From: Flavobacterium sp.
GTDB lineage: Bacteria > Bacteroidota > Bacteroidia > Flavobacteriales > Flavobacteriaceae
Direction: 5' to 3'
Assembly: GCF_027490375.1 (NCBI RefSeq)
Contig: NZ_JAIXYH010000077.1
Coordinates: 1-44,378 of the forward strand
Length of the DNA stretch: 44,378 nucleotides
Of the stretch, positions 21,973-30,013 are shown piece after piece; position 1 is the stretch's first letter, and every line of letters begins with the position of its first letter. Position numbers and translations under genes: made by a program. The notes below the pieces were generated by a model. It saw only the letters and a program-made list of their open reading frames with translations, did no database searches and was not told where the DNA came from.

Positions 21973-23421
21973 ATGAGCAAATACACCGAAGACAACTTAA
22001 AAATAGATCTCGAAACCAAGGAGTACGAGTACGGTTTTTACACCGATATCGAATCGGAGACGTTTCCCGTTGGACTTAACGAAGATATTGTTCGCGCTAT
22101 ATCAAAGAAAAAAGAAGAACCGGAATGGATGACCGAGTGGCGCTTGGAAGCCTATCGCGCTTGGAAAGAAATGACCGAACCCGAATGGGCAAACGTACAT
22201 TATACCAAACCCGATTTTCAGGCTATTTCGTATTATTCGGCCCCAAAGAGTCAGGCGAAATACAATTCTTTGGATGAAGTTGACCCTGAATTGCTCGAAA
22301 CTTTTAAAAAACTCGGTATTTCGCTCGACGAACAAAAAGCTTTAGCGGGTGTTGCCATGGATATTGTGGTCGACTCGGTTTCGGTAGCTACTACCTTCAA
22401 GAAAACCTTGGCTGAAAAAGGTATCATCTTTATGAGCATATCCGAAGCCATTCGCGAATATCCAGAATTGGTGCAAAAATACTTGGGAACTGTGGTGCCA
22501 CAGCGCGACAATTTCTACGCTGCGCTCAACTCGGCTGTGTTTTCAGACGGCTCGTTTTGCTACATTCCGAAAGGCGTAAAATGTCCGATGGAACTCTCGA
22601 CCTACTTCCGTATTAACCAAGCCGGAACCGGACAATTTGAACGCACTTTGGTTATTGCCGACGAAGGTTCCTACGTTTCGTATCTGGAAGGCTGTACCGC
22701 TCCGAGTAGAGACGAAAACCAATTGCACGCAGCAGTTGTAGAACTAATTGCCCTCGACGATGCCGAAATCAAATACTCGACCGTACAAAACTGGTTCCCA
22801 GGAAATAAAGAAGGACAAGGCGGTGTGTACAATTTCGTGACGAAACGCGGATTGTGCGAGAAAAATGCAAAAATTAGCTGGACACAGGTAGAAACCGGTT
22901 CGGCAGTTACTTGGAAATATCCGAGTTGCGTATTGAAAGGAGATAATTCGGTTGGCGAATTTTACTCGATAGCAGTTACCAACAATTTTCAACAAGCAGA
23001 TACCGGAACGAAGATGGTGCACTTGGGGAAAAATACACGGTCGACAATCATTAGCAAAGGTATTTCTGCTGGAAAATCGCAAAACTCATATCGCGGATTG
23101 GTACAAATTGGTCCGCGTGCCGAAAATGCGCGTAATTTCTCGCAATGCGATTCGTTGCTGATGGGAAATGCCTGCGGCGCACATACGTTTCCGTACATCG
23201 AAAGTAAAAACCAGTCGGCACAAATCGAACACGAAGCCACTACTTCGAAAATCGGTGAAGACCAAGTTTTTTATTGCAACCAACGCGGTATACCGACCGA
23301 AAAAGCCATTGCTTTAATTGTAAACGGCTTTAGTAAAGATGTGTTAAACAAGCTTCCGATGGAATTTGCTGTTGAGGCGCAAAAGTTATTGGAAATTAGT
23401 TTAGAAGGTAGTGTAGGCTAA
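21973..23421 (+). CDS. sufB: Fe-S cluster assembly scaffold SufB
   Basis: The 482-residue protein is the scaffold subunit of the SufBC2D complex, on which Fe-S clusters are built in the cytosol. It shows the family's beta-helix core and landmarks: [21 protein letters not shown] (about 196-216), [37 protein letters not shown] and the C-terminal [21 protein letters not shown], with conserved Cys and Glu residues present. Length is normal. It follows the inserted four-helix-bundle element, and a chain of toxin-antitoxin-like genes begins 16 bp after its stop, so sufC is displaced by almost 1.9 kb. Confidence 0.96.
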   Translation: MSKYTEDNLKIDLETKEYEYGFYTDIESETFPVGLNEDIVRAISKKKEEPEWMTEWRLEAYRAWKEMTEPEWANVHYTKPDFQAISYYSAPKSQAKYNSLDEVDPELLETFKKLGISLDEQKALAGVAMDIVVDSVSVATTFKKTLAEKGIIFMSISEAIREYPELVQKYLGTVVPQRDNFYAALNSAVFSDGSFCYIPKGVKCPMELSTYFRINQAGTGQFERTLVIADEGSYVSYLEGCTAPSRDENQLHAAVVELIALDDAEIKYSTVQNWFPGNKEGQGGVYNFVTKRGLCEKNAKISWTQVETGSAVTWKYPSCVLKGDNSVGEFYSIAVTNNFQQADTGTKMVHLGKNTRSTIISKGISAGKSQNSYRGLVQIGPRAENARNFSQCDSLLMGNACGAHTFPYIESKNQSAQIEHEATTSKIGEDQVFYCNQRGIPTEKAIALIVNGFSKDVLNKLPMEFAVEAQKLLEISLEGSVG

Positions 23422-23437
23422 GGAAATAGAATCAGAA

Positions 23438-23743
23438 ATGCCGAAGTTATTCGAATATCTGGGATTGATTTTATTTTTCTACTCGAATGAACACGAACCA
23501 ATTCATTGCCATGCAGTTTGTGGTGAGTTTGAAAGTAAGATTGAGTTTCTAATAGAAAACGGTGAGATAGTTGAAATAATTATAAAAAACGTAAAGGGCA
23601 GAAAACCAATTGAAGGTAAAGACTTACAAAATCTTAAAGAACTACTTGAATACAAAGCAAATGAAGTAGTAGTAAAATGGATTGACTACTTCGTTTACCA
23701 TAAAAAAATTAATTTTGAAAGAATCACAAAGAAATTGAAATGA
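23438..23743 (+). CDS. DUF4160 protein (toxin-antitoxin-like pair, first member)
   Basis: The 101-residue protein begins MPKLFEYLGLILFFYSNEHEPIHCHAVCGEFE, the DUF4160 hallmark (FYSNEHEPIHxH), followed by a helical C terminus (NLKELLEYKANEVVVKWIDYF). DUF4160 genes are usually next to DUF2442 genes, and the pair has been proposed as a toxin-antitoxin module; the activity is not established. Its TGA stop overlaps the next start (ATGA, 23740-23743), so the two are translationally coupled. It begins 16 bp after sufB and is likely to be carried on the suf transcript. Confidence 0.85.
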   Translation: MPKLFEYLGLILFFYSNEHEPIHCHAVCGEFESKIEFLIENGEIVEIIIKNVKGRKPIEGKDLQNLKELLEYKANEVVVKWIDYFVYHKKINFERITKKLK

Positions 23744-24024
23744 AGTTTACTGAAACCATATTAGACGACGAAGTTAAGCCTGTAAAAGTGGTGAAAGCCG
23801 AGTTGTTATCTGATTTCAAGATTTTCTTGATTTTCGACGATAGCCATCAGCAAATTGTCGATTTCTATGATTTTTTGCGGTTTTCAAAGCACGAGTCAAC
23901 TAGAAAATTTCTAAACCCAGCGCTTTTTCAAAATTTCTCCATTGTGAATGGAAATCTTAATTGGAATGATTACGAGATGTGTTTTCCTATTTGGGATTTG
24001 TACATTGGAAATATTGTAAAATGA
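23740..24024 (+). CDS. DUF2442 protein (partner of the DUF4160 protein)
   Basis: The 94-residue protein matches the DUF2442 pattern: VVKAELLSDFKIFLIFDDSHQQIVDF, then a C-terminal NGNLNWNDYEMCFPIWDLYIG. In other genomes this family pairs with DUF4160 or related small proteins. Both ends overlap neighbours by ATGA (23740-23743 upstream, 24021-24024 downstream), tying the pair to the HEPN-MNT genes that follow. No signal peptide is seen. Which member of the pair is the toxin cannot be told from sequence. Confidence 0.82.
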   Translation: MKFTETILDDEVKPVKVVKAELLSDFKIFLIFDDSHQQIVDFYDFLRFSKHESTRKFLNPALFQNFSIVNGNLNWNDYEMCFPIWDLYIGNIVK

Positions 24025-24416
24025 AAATGACAAAGCAAGAGCATATTCAATGGTGGATTGACGAAGCCGACCGTAATTGGGAAACAGCGGTTTTCAACAT
24101 GAATGGCAAACAAAATGTGTTTGCGCTGTTTGCTTTTCACCTATGTATAGAAAAACTGCTAAAAGCTGCATGGGTTAAAGACAATGTTGATAATATACCA
24201 CCTAGAACGCACGACCTAACCAAACTGTACAAGGAAACGGATCTACAATTAGAACCGAGTCAGTATGATTTTCTGGTTGTGATTAATGAATGGAATATCG
24301 ACGGTCGTTACCCCGATTACAAACTAAAAGTTTATGCAAGAGCAACCGATTTGTATCTGCAAGAGCAATTACAAAAGCTAACTACTCTTGTTGAAAAAAT
24401 AAAATGCCAACTGTAA
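24021..24416 (+). CDS. HEPN domain protein (HEPN-MNT toxin-antitoxin pair)
   Basis: The 131-residue helical protein reads KQEHIQWWIDEADRNWETAVF, then ALFAFHLCIEKLLKAAW and PPRTHDLTKLYKE, the layout of PF05168-type HEPN proteins, which bind and sometimes cleave RNA. The RTHDL segment lies where active HEPN proteins carry a basic/His motif, but I cannot confirm nuclease activity. I start at ATG 24021, which overlaps the previous stop; an earlier in-frame ATG at 23979 would add residues unlike the family. The stop TAA (24414-24416) directly abuts the ATG of the MNT gene. Confidence 0.85.
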   Translation: MKMTKQEHIQWWIDEADRNWETAVFNMNGKQNVFALFAFHLCIEKLLKAAWVKDNVDNIPPRTHDLTKLYKETDLQLEPSQYDFLVVINEWNIDGRYPDYKLKVYARATDLYLQEQLQKLTTLVEKIKCQL

Positions 24417-24752
24417 ATGTACACGATAAAAAAGTTACATACGCATATTCAAAATTTTCTAAGCGAATTGGAAGTGAATAACTTTGTGATCAGTCGTGTT
24501 GTTTTATTTGGCTCATACGCAAAAGGTGGCGTGCACGAAAACAGCGACATTGATTTAGCCATTTGGCTTAAAAATTATACCGACCAGCAACAAGATTTTC
24601 TCAGTAAGATTTCTGCTAAATTTTATCCAATTAATGCCAAATTTTACGATGCAAATGAAACTGAAGAGGAAGATCCCTTTGTTGGAATAATTGAACAAAC
24701 TGGGAAAGAACTGCCCATCGAAAACATAAAAAAAACGACATTATGGACCTGA
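24417..24752 (+). CDS. MNT-type minimal nucleotidyltransferase (HEPN partner)
   Basis: The 111-residue protein carries the DNA polymerase beta-like nucleotidyltransferase motif: Gly32-Ser33 in FGSYAKGGVHENSDIDLAIW, with Asp44 and Asp46 as metal ligands. In HEPN-MNT modules the MNT enzyme neutralises HEPN by adding AMP groups near its active site. It abuts the HEPN stop with no gap and its own end overlaps the next start by 10 bp (24743-24752). The key residues are intact, so the antitoxin side looks functional. Confidence 0.9.
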   Translation: MYTIKKLHTHIQNFLSELEVNNFVISRVVLFGSYAKGGVHENSDIDLAIWLKNYTDQQQDFLSKISAKFYPINAKFYDANETEEEDPFVGIIEQTGKELPIENIKKTTLWT

Positions 24753-24949
24753 TTTTAAGAAACGTAAAAAAGAAAGATTTTCCGGTATTGAAATCATTGG
24801 CAAAATCTCTTGGATTTGAAATTATTGAAGAAAATGAAAAACCATATGATCCAGAATTTGTAAAAGAAATTTTGGAAGCACAGGAAGAACTAAAACAGGG
24901 AAAAGGAATCAAGATGACTTTGGAGGATATTGATAAACTATGGAAATAA
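24743..24949 (+). CDS. small antitoxin-like protein upstream of yoeB
   Basis: The 68-residue acidic/basic helical protein contains EFVKEILEAQEELKQGKGIKMTLEDIDKLWK, a C-terminal pattern typical of small antitoxins that precede RelE/YoeB toxins in Bacteroidota. The N-terminal part (MDLILRNVKKKDFPVLKSLAKSLG) probably dimerises or binds DNA. It overlaps the MNT gene by 10 bp and the toxin gene by 10 bp (24940-24949). It appears intact although its toxin is frameshifted. Confidence 0.8.
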   Translation: MDLILRNVKKKDFPVLKSLAKSLGFEIIEENEKPYDPEFVKEILEAQEELKQGKGIKMTLEDIDKLWK

Positions 24950-25213
24950 GATTTTCTAGTAAGGCAATAAAGGATTTGGAATATTGGACAAAAACAGGAA
25001 ACAAACCTATTCTAAAGAAAATTTCCGAACTATTGCGTGCGATCAAAGAAAACCCTTTTGAAGGAATTGGTAAACCCGAAGCATTAAAATCTAACCTGAT
25101 GGGCCTATTGGTCACGGAGAATAAATAAAGAACACAGACTTATTTACGAAATTGTCGGTGAGAATACCATTAGAGTACTATATATAATTTCAGTAAAGGG
25201 TCACTATGATTAA
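24940..25213 (+). pseudogene. YoeB/Txe-family mRNA interferase, frameshifted
   Basis: The first 55 codons encode IRFSSKAIKDLEYWTKTGN and LRAIKENPFEGIGKPEALKSNL, the N-terminal two-thirds of a YoeB toxin. The frame then breaks at GGGCC (25101-25105): with one C removed it continues GYWSRRINKEHRLIYEIVGEN...VLYIISVKGHYD to TAA at 25211-25213, which is the family's conserved end. As written, the protein stops at 25128 and lacks the SRRINKEHR and C-terminal HY residues needed for ribosome-dependent mRNA cleavage. A true mutation or a sequencing error in the C pair would look the same here. Confidence 0.88.
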
Positions 25214-25292
25214 AAATTGAACTTTAAAAACTAAAAAAGAATTTTAACTGAATCTCTCATCGTCATTTCAAAAAGACTCAAATAAACAAAAC

Positions 25293-26042
25293 ATGCTAAA
25301 AATCGACAATCTACACGCAGCCGTAGAAGATAAAGATATACTCAAAGGAATAAACTTGGCCATCAAAGCCGGCGAAGTTCATGCAATCATGGGCCCAAAC
25401 GGTTCCGGAAAAAGTACACTTTCGGCCGTAATTGCTGGTAACGAAACCTACACCGTTAGCGAAGGAAGTATTGTGCTCGACGGCGAAGAGATTAACGAAC
25501 TAGCCCCGGAAGAACGCGCTCATAAAGGCGTTTTCTTATCGTTTCAATATCCGGTTGAAATTCCCGGCGTATCGGTAACCAATTTCATCAAAACGGCCAT
25601 CAACGAAACGCGTAAAGCAAACGGATTAGAAGAAATGCCTGCCAACGAAATGCTGAAGAAAATTCGCGAGAAGTCGGAATTACTGGAAATGGATCGCAAA
25701 TTTTTGTCGCGTTCGCTAAACGAAGGATTCTCTGGCGGCGAGAAAAAACGAAACGAAATCTTCCAAATGGCCATGCTCGAACCTAAATTGGCTATTCTCG
25801 ACGAAACCGATTCGGGTCTAGACATCGATGCACTGCGTATCGTAGCAAACGGCGTAAACAAACTCCGCAACGAAAACAACGCCATTCTTGTTATTACGCA
25901 CTACCAACGCTTGCTCGATTATATCGTTCCCGATTTTGTACACGTTTTAATGGACGGAAAAATCGTTATGTCGGGCGGTAAAGAACTTGCGTACGAACTC
26001 GAAGAAAAAGGCTACGACTGGATTAAAGCCGAACTTAATTAA
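25293..26042 (+). CDS. sufC: Fe-S cluster assembly ATPase SufC
   Basis: The 249-residue ABC-type ATPase drives SufBC2D. Walker A is GPNGSGKST (34-42), the signature is SGGEKKRNE, Walker B with catalytic Glu is [12 protein letters not shown], and the H-loop is ITHYQR. The SufC-specific D-loop Glu-Thr-Asp-Ser-Gly is present. Length is normal. It sits 79 bp after the broken yoeB and 8 bp before sufD. I find no promoter in the short gap upstream, so expression probably depends on read-through from the toxin-antitoxin genes. Confidence 0.96.
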   Translation: MLKIDNLHAAVEDKDILKGINLAIKAGEVHAIMGPNGSGKSTLSAVIAGNETYTVSEGSIVLDGEEINELAPEERAHKGVFLSFQYPVEIPGVSVTNFIKTAINETRKANGLEEMPANEMLKKIREKSELLEMDRKFLSRSLNEGFSGGEKKRNEIFQMAMLEPKLAILDETDSGLDIDALRIVANGVNKLRNENNAILVITHYQRLLDYIVPDFVHVLMDGKIVMSGGKELAYELEEKGYDWIKAELN

Positions 26043-26050
26043 AGCAATCG

Positions 26051-27367
26051 ATGGAACTAAAAGAAACTCTGTTATCGTCGTTTATCGCTTTCGAAGAACA
26101 CATCGATGTCGATGCGTCTATACACGACATCCGCAACAGCGCCATTAAAATCTTCGAAGAAAAAGGCTTTCCGACAAAAAAAGAAGAAGCCTGGAAATAC
26201 ACTTCGCTGAACGCTGTGCTGAAAAAAAACTATACCGTTTTTCCAAAGTACGATTCGGGAATTGAATTCAAAGACGTAAAGAAATACTTTCTGCACGAAA
26301 TCGATACGTACAAAGTAATTTTCGTGGACGGAAAGTTCTCGTCGTTTCTCTCGGCAACAACGCACGACGGCCTCGACGTATGCACCATGTCTTCGGCATT
26401 AAACAAGCCGAAATACAAAATGGTAATCGACGAGTATTTTCATAAAATTGCCAAGAAAGACGACAGCCTTACGGCACTCAACACTGCTTTTGCCGTTGAA
26501 GGTGCCTACATTAACGTTCCCAAAAGCAAGGTTGTAGAAAAACCTATTGAAATCATTTATTTCTCAACCGGAGCTGAAAATGCCTTGATGGTACAACCGA
26601 GAAATTTGATAATTGTTGGCGAAAATGCGCATGTGCAAATCATCGAGCGTCACCAATCACTCAACGAAAATACCGTACTTACAAACGCAGTGACCGAAGT
26701 TTTCGCGCAAAAACGCGCCATCGTTGATTACTATAAAATTCAAAACGATTTGCTTAGCGCGAATTTGGTAGACAATACCTACATCGCACAAAAGCAGGAA
26801 AGTCGCGTGGCTGTACACACATTTTCGTTCGGCGGAAACATCACGCGTAACAATTTGAATTTCTACCACCAAGGTGAACGCATCGACAGTACCTTAAAAG
26901 GAATTACAATTATTGGCGACAAGCAACTCGTGGATCACTACACCTTAGTGCATCACGCGCAGCCAAATTGCGAGAGTCACCAGAATTATAAATGTATCGT
27001 TGCTGAAAATGCGACGGCTGTTTTCAATGGGAAAATCTTTGTTGAAAAAGAAGCCCAGAAAACCGATGCCTTTCAGCAAAGCAACAATATTTTATTGAGC
27101 GATAAAGCTACCGTAAATGCCAAACCGCAATTGGAGATTTTTGCCGACGACGTGAAGTGTTCGCACGGTTGCACCATCGGTCAGCTCAACGAAACCGCTA
27201 TGTTTTACATGCAACAGCGCGGTATTCCGAAAAAAGAAGCCAAAGCTTTATTGATGTACGCGTTTTCGAATGAAGTATTCGAATCGATCAAAATACCGGA
27301 ATTGAAACAGCGAATTACCAAAATCATCGCACAAAAACTAGGTGTGAATCTGGGATTTGATTTGTAG
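26051..27367 (+). CDS. sufD: Fe-S cluster assembly protein SufD
   Basis: The 438-residue SufB paralogue forms the SufBC2D scaffold. The N terminus has GFPTKKEEAWKYTSLNAVL, the usual SufD helical domain; the C-terminal half has beta-helix repeats and the conserved ADDVKCSHGCTIGQLNETAMFYMQQRGI with its Cys/His residues. It starts 8 bp after sufC and ends at a strong hairpin terminator (27386-27416), so the first suf transcript stops here. Confidence 0.95.
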   Translation: MELKETLLSSFIAFEEHIDVDASIHDIRNSAIKIFEEKGFPTKKEEAWKYTSLNAVLKKNYTVFPKYDSGIEFKDVKKYFLHEIDTYKVIFVDGKFSSFLSATTHDGLDVCTMSSALNKPKYKMVIDEYFHKIAKKDDSLTALNTAFAVEGAYINVPKSKVVEKPIEIIYFSTGAENALMVQPRNLIIVGENAHVQIIERHQSLNENTVLTNAVTEVFAQKRAIVDYYKIQNDLLSANLVDNTYIAQKQESRVAVHTFSFGGNITRNNLNFYHQGERIDSTLKGITIIGDKQLVDHYTLVHHAQPNCESHQNYKCIVAENATAVFNGKIFVEKEAQKTDAFQQSNNILLSDKATVNAKPQLEIFADDVKCSHGCTIGQLNETAMFYMQQRGIPKKEAKALLMYAFSNEVFESIKIPELKQRITKIIAQKLGVNLGFDL

Positions 27368-27385
27368 TAGATAAAGAATAAAATT

Positions 27386-27416
27386 AAAAAGTCTCGCTTC
27401 ATCGGCGAGACTTTTT
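27386..27416. terminator. bidirectional terminator after sufD
   Basis: AAAAAGTCTCGC (27386-27397) and GCGAGACTTTTT (27405-27416) form a 12-bp stem with a 7-nt loop and a run of T. It serves sufD and the convergent lipoprotein gene (stop at 27443). Confidence 0.92.
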
Positions 27417-27442
27417 TTTTGCACTACTATTAATTCGTACTT

Positions 27443-28141
27443 TTAATTCAATGTATACGTCTGTAGTTCAAGTGTTTGTGAGACCCCGTTGCCTCCCGTG
27501 GTAGTCGACTTAATAGGGCCCACGTCTTTTGCAAACCACATTTCTGTAACTACAGCGTTAGATCCTGGCTGTCCTAAAACAGTAGATTCTAAAGTATAGC
27601 GTGCCTTGATAACGTCTGGATAGGTTACGCCGTTTACCGTCGCAGATCCTTTAAATAAGTTTTCGCCGGTAACCGCAACTGTTGCCGTGCTAGTCTGCGA
27701 TTGTCCTTGAGCTGCTAAAATAATATTAAACGTTGCCGAGTCTGTCCAAGTCTGCCCAACCGGAGCGTTATCTTTAAAAATCGTTATTTCATAGCCTTCT
27801 GTCGTAGTAGTAAAACCAAATTGTTCAATTACGAGGTCATCAACTCTTTGATTGTAATTTCCGCCATCTTTCGAAATCCACACACTAGCTTGAGCTAAAA
27901 ATTCGCTACTGTTAAGTTGAAAGTAGCTCTTTCCGCCTTGCTGTTCTGTGGCAACAAATCGCGATTCAACCGTCTCACCCGTGTCTAAGTTTTCAAAAGT
28001 CCACGAATTGTTTACAGCCAACGGGTAGTAGTCGCCCGCCGATGTTCCACCGCCAGAATTTCCGTCATCACTACTACACGAGCTCACAACAACAGCCAAA
28101 AGCATAAATAAAGCTTTTGTTGTCAATTTTAATTTTTTCAT
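27443..28141 (-). CDS. surface-exposed lipoprotein of unknown function
   Basis: The 232-residue protein has a type II signal peptide, LLAVVVSSC, with the lipid-bearing Cys followed by SSDDGNSGGG. A CSSDD start resembles the lipoprotein export signal that sends Bacteroidota lipoproteins to the cell surface. The mature part is beta-rich: YYPLAVNNSWTFENLDTGETVESRF, a start seen in many Bacteroidota lipoproteins of unknown function, and ends WFAKDVGPIKSTT. No enzyme motif is seen. It is convergent with sufD and separated from it by the terminator at 27386-27416. It is not an obvious suf component. Confidence 0.75.
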   Translation of the reverse strand: MKKLKLTTKALFMLLAVVVSSCSSDDGNSGGGTSAGDYYPLAVNNSWTFENLDTGETVESRFVATEQQGGKSYFQLNSSEFLAQASVWISKDGGNYNQRVDDLVIEQFGFTTTTEGYEITIFKDNAPVGQTWTDSATFNIILAAQGQSQTSTATVAVTGENLFKGSATVNGVTYPDVIKARYTLESTVLGQPGSNAVVTEMWFAKDVGPIKSTTTGGNGVSQTLELQTYTLN

Positions 28142-28223
28142 ATTTTATTTAATTGATTTGAAACGGAAAAGTATACTTTTTTTTAAATAATAACAATCTC
28201 TATCAAGAGATTTTTTTTGTTTA

Positions 28224-28380
28224 TTTGGGCGGGTGGCGGCCAAAAATTGTTCTTCCTCTACACAAGTGCTAGGGCCGCCATCACGCTTTCCGCGCTACAC
28301 GGTAGCTTGCTCCAATCGTTCCCGCGGGCAATCGATGCAAAGGAAAAACCTTACGAAAAAATGTTCGCTAACGGGTTTCC
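28224..28380 (+). repeat. TTTGGGC-type structured intergenic repeat, copy 2
   Basis: It starts TTTGGGCGGG, followed by a stem TGGCGGCC/GGCCGCCA (28234-28241 with 28273-28280), then CACGCTTTCCGCGCTACACGG and a GC-rich tail. The layout is that of 12655-12877, in the opposite orientation. Open frames across it are not genes. Confidence 0.75.
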
Positions 28381-28406
28381 CAAAAGTAAGAGTTCTAGAT
28401 AAATCG

Positions 28407-29861
28407 TTACACGCCAAATTGATTCTTCATTTTTAATGTTATGTCACCAATATTGTAACAATACAGAGCGGCAGGTAAAAATGAAAACAACAAGTTGTCT
28501 GTTTGCTTGATTCCTACCTGATCTATTGATGTCACCAAGGCCTTTTGCAACTGATTGCTCTTGCAAAAACGAATTAAACTTTTTAGGTCGTTTGGTTTTT
28601 CAAAATATCGGTTACTCCATTTAATTTCAACACCCCAAACTGGTCTGTATCGTTTATCGTCAACTAAAACCAAATCAACCTCACCCTCGTTTCTTCCTTC
28701 TTTCCAACGTGCGTAGGTCAAATCTAATTTCTCGCGATGCATCCATTGCGACAGTACCGCGGTTTCTACCATGGCTCCCATCTCGCTGTCTGTTTCACTA
28801 ATCGGCGAAAACAAGGCGGTGCGCAAAGATGTATTCGTTAAATACACTTTAAAACTAGTCACTCTTCTCAATCGCTTCGCAGCAATGTCAACCTTATTTA
28901 AAACTTTTATTAAAAACGCCGCTTCTAAATAGTCCAGATATTTTTTCAAGGTATCTTTTTGAATGCCACTTTCTTTACTCATTTTCTCATACGAAAATTC
29001 ATTTCCCGTGTTATAGGCTAAGTACGTGAAAAAGCGATTTAACTCTTGTACGTCTCTTATTCCGTATAAACTAGGCAAATCTCTAAGCAACACTTTATCT
29101 ACAATATCGTTTTTTACATAACGCCCCATATCACTTTGGATCCTTTCACTTAAAACAACCTCCGGATAACCCCCAAAGTTTAAATAATTCAAAAATTCTT
29201 TATTGAGTGCCTTTATGTCGTGCGTTAAACAATAGGGAATTTGATTTTGTCCGTAAGCCACGGTACCCTCGTAAATGAGATGATTCATTTCCCTGAGATG
29301 CATGTACTCCTGAAAAGTAAGTGGTGGTAACATAAAATCGGTAAAGCGTCCTGCTCCGCTTTCTGTACTGTGCCACTTCAATGCCGCTGCTGCCGAACCT
29401 GAAACAACAAACTTGGTTTCAGGAAAAGTATCCACCAGAACTTTTAGATGGCGCTCCCAATCCTTTAAATATTGGATTTCGTCAAAAAACACATAACAAC
29501 CCTCCAAATTGTCGAGATTAAGCGAATATTTACAAAGTCCTAGAAGATCTTCTAAACTTAAATGAACGTAAATCGGATTATCAATACTGATAAAGAATAT
29601 CCTTTGAAAGTGTACTTTTTCACTCAACAATTGTTGAATACTGTGAAACAACATCACGGTTTTTCCTACGCGTCGCGGCCCCATAAGAACCAATGCCCGT
29701 TTAACGTCTCTTTCTGTAACAAAAGGATAAAATAATTCAAAGTACAGCCGCCTCGCCATGGCACTATACACTTCCGGAATTTGCTTGTTGACCCACCAAG
29801 GATTCTCATAGCGCAAGCGTTCTACTATTTTTTCCGTAGGAATAAGACTTGTACCAACCAT
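28407..29861 (-). CDS. AAA-type ATPase with DUF4143 C-terminal domain
   Basis: The 484-residue protein has a P-loop GPRRVGKT (61-68) and Walker B CYVFFDEIQY (Asp127, Glu128). Next is an arginine-rich regulatory part (VVSGSAAAALKWHSTESGAGRF) with the family's RFTDFMLPPLTFQEYM. A winged-helix/DUF4143 region follows (SKESGIQKDTLKKYLDYLEAAFLI), then a PD-(D/E)XK-like segment EGEVDLVLVDD...GVEIKW. This ATP-binding DUF4143 family is abundant in Bacteroidota and archaea. Its role is unclear; proposals include nucleic-acid or toxin-antitoxin-like functions. It stands alone on the minus strand between the two suf blocks. The length is full for the family. Confidence 0.88.
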   Translation of the reverse strand: MVGTSLIPTEKIVERLRYENPWWVNKQIPEVYSAMARRLYFELFYPFVTERDVKRALVLMGPRRVGKTVMLFHSIQQLLSEKVHFQRIFFISIDNPIYVHLSLEDLLGLCKYSLNLDNLEGCYVFFDEIQYLKDWERHLKVLVDTFPETKFVVSGSAAAALKWHSTESGAGRFTDFMLPPLTFQEYMHLREMNHLIYEGTVAYGQNQIPYCLTHDIKALNKEFLNYLNFGGYPEVVLSERIQSDMGRYVKNDIVDKVLLRDLPSLYGIRDVQELNRFFTYLAYNTGNEFSYEKMSKESGIQKDTLKKYLDYLEAAFLIKVLNKVDIAAKRLRRVTSFKVYLTNTSLRTALFSPISETDSEMGAMVETAVLSQWMHREKLDLTYARWKEGRNEGEVDLVLVDDKRYRPVWGVEIKWSNRYFEKPNDLKSLIRFCKSNQLQKALVTSIDQVGIKQTDNLLFSFLPAALYCYNIGDITLKMKNQFGV

Positions 29862-30013
29862 AAAACCTAATTAATCATACAAAATTAGGTAAAATAGATG
29901 GATTTAAAACTTTCTATTTAATACATTTTGGCTATAATAAAGAATATCAAGCCTTTTACTAAGCTATTTCACTTTTCCAAAAAACAAGCACTCCAGAGCA
30001 ATTAAAATGCCCA

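Noticed and set aside
25099..25128. Programmed frameshift in yoeB
   Set aside because: No slippery heptamer or downstream stem is seen at the site; a plain insertion or read error is simpler.
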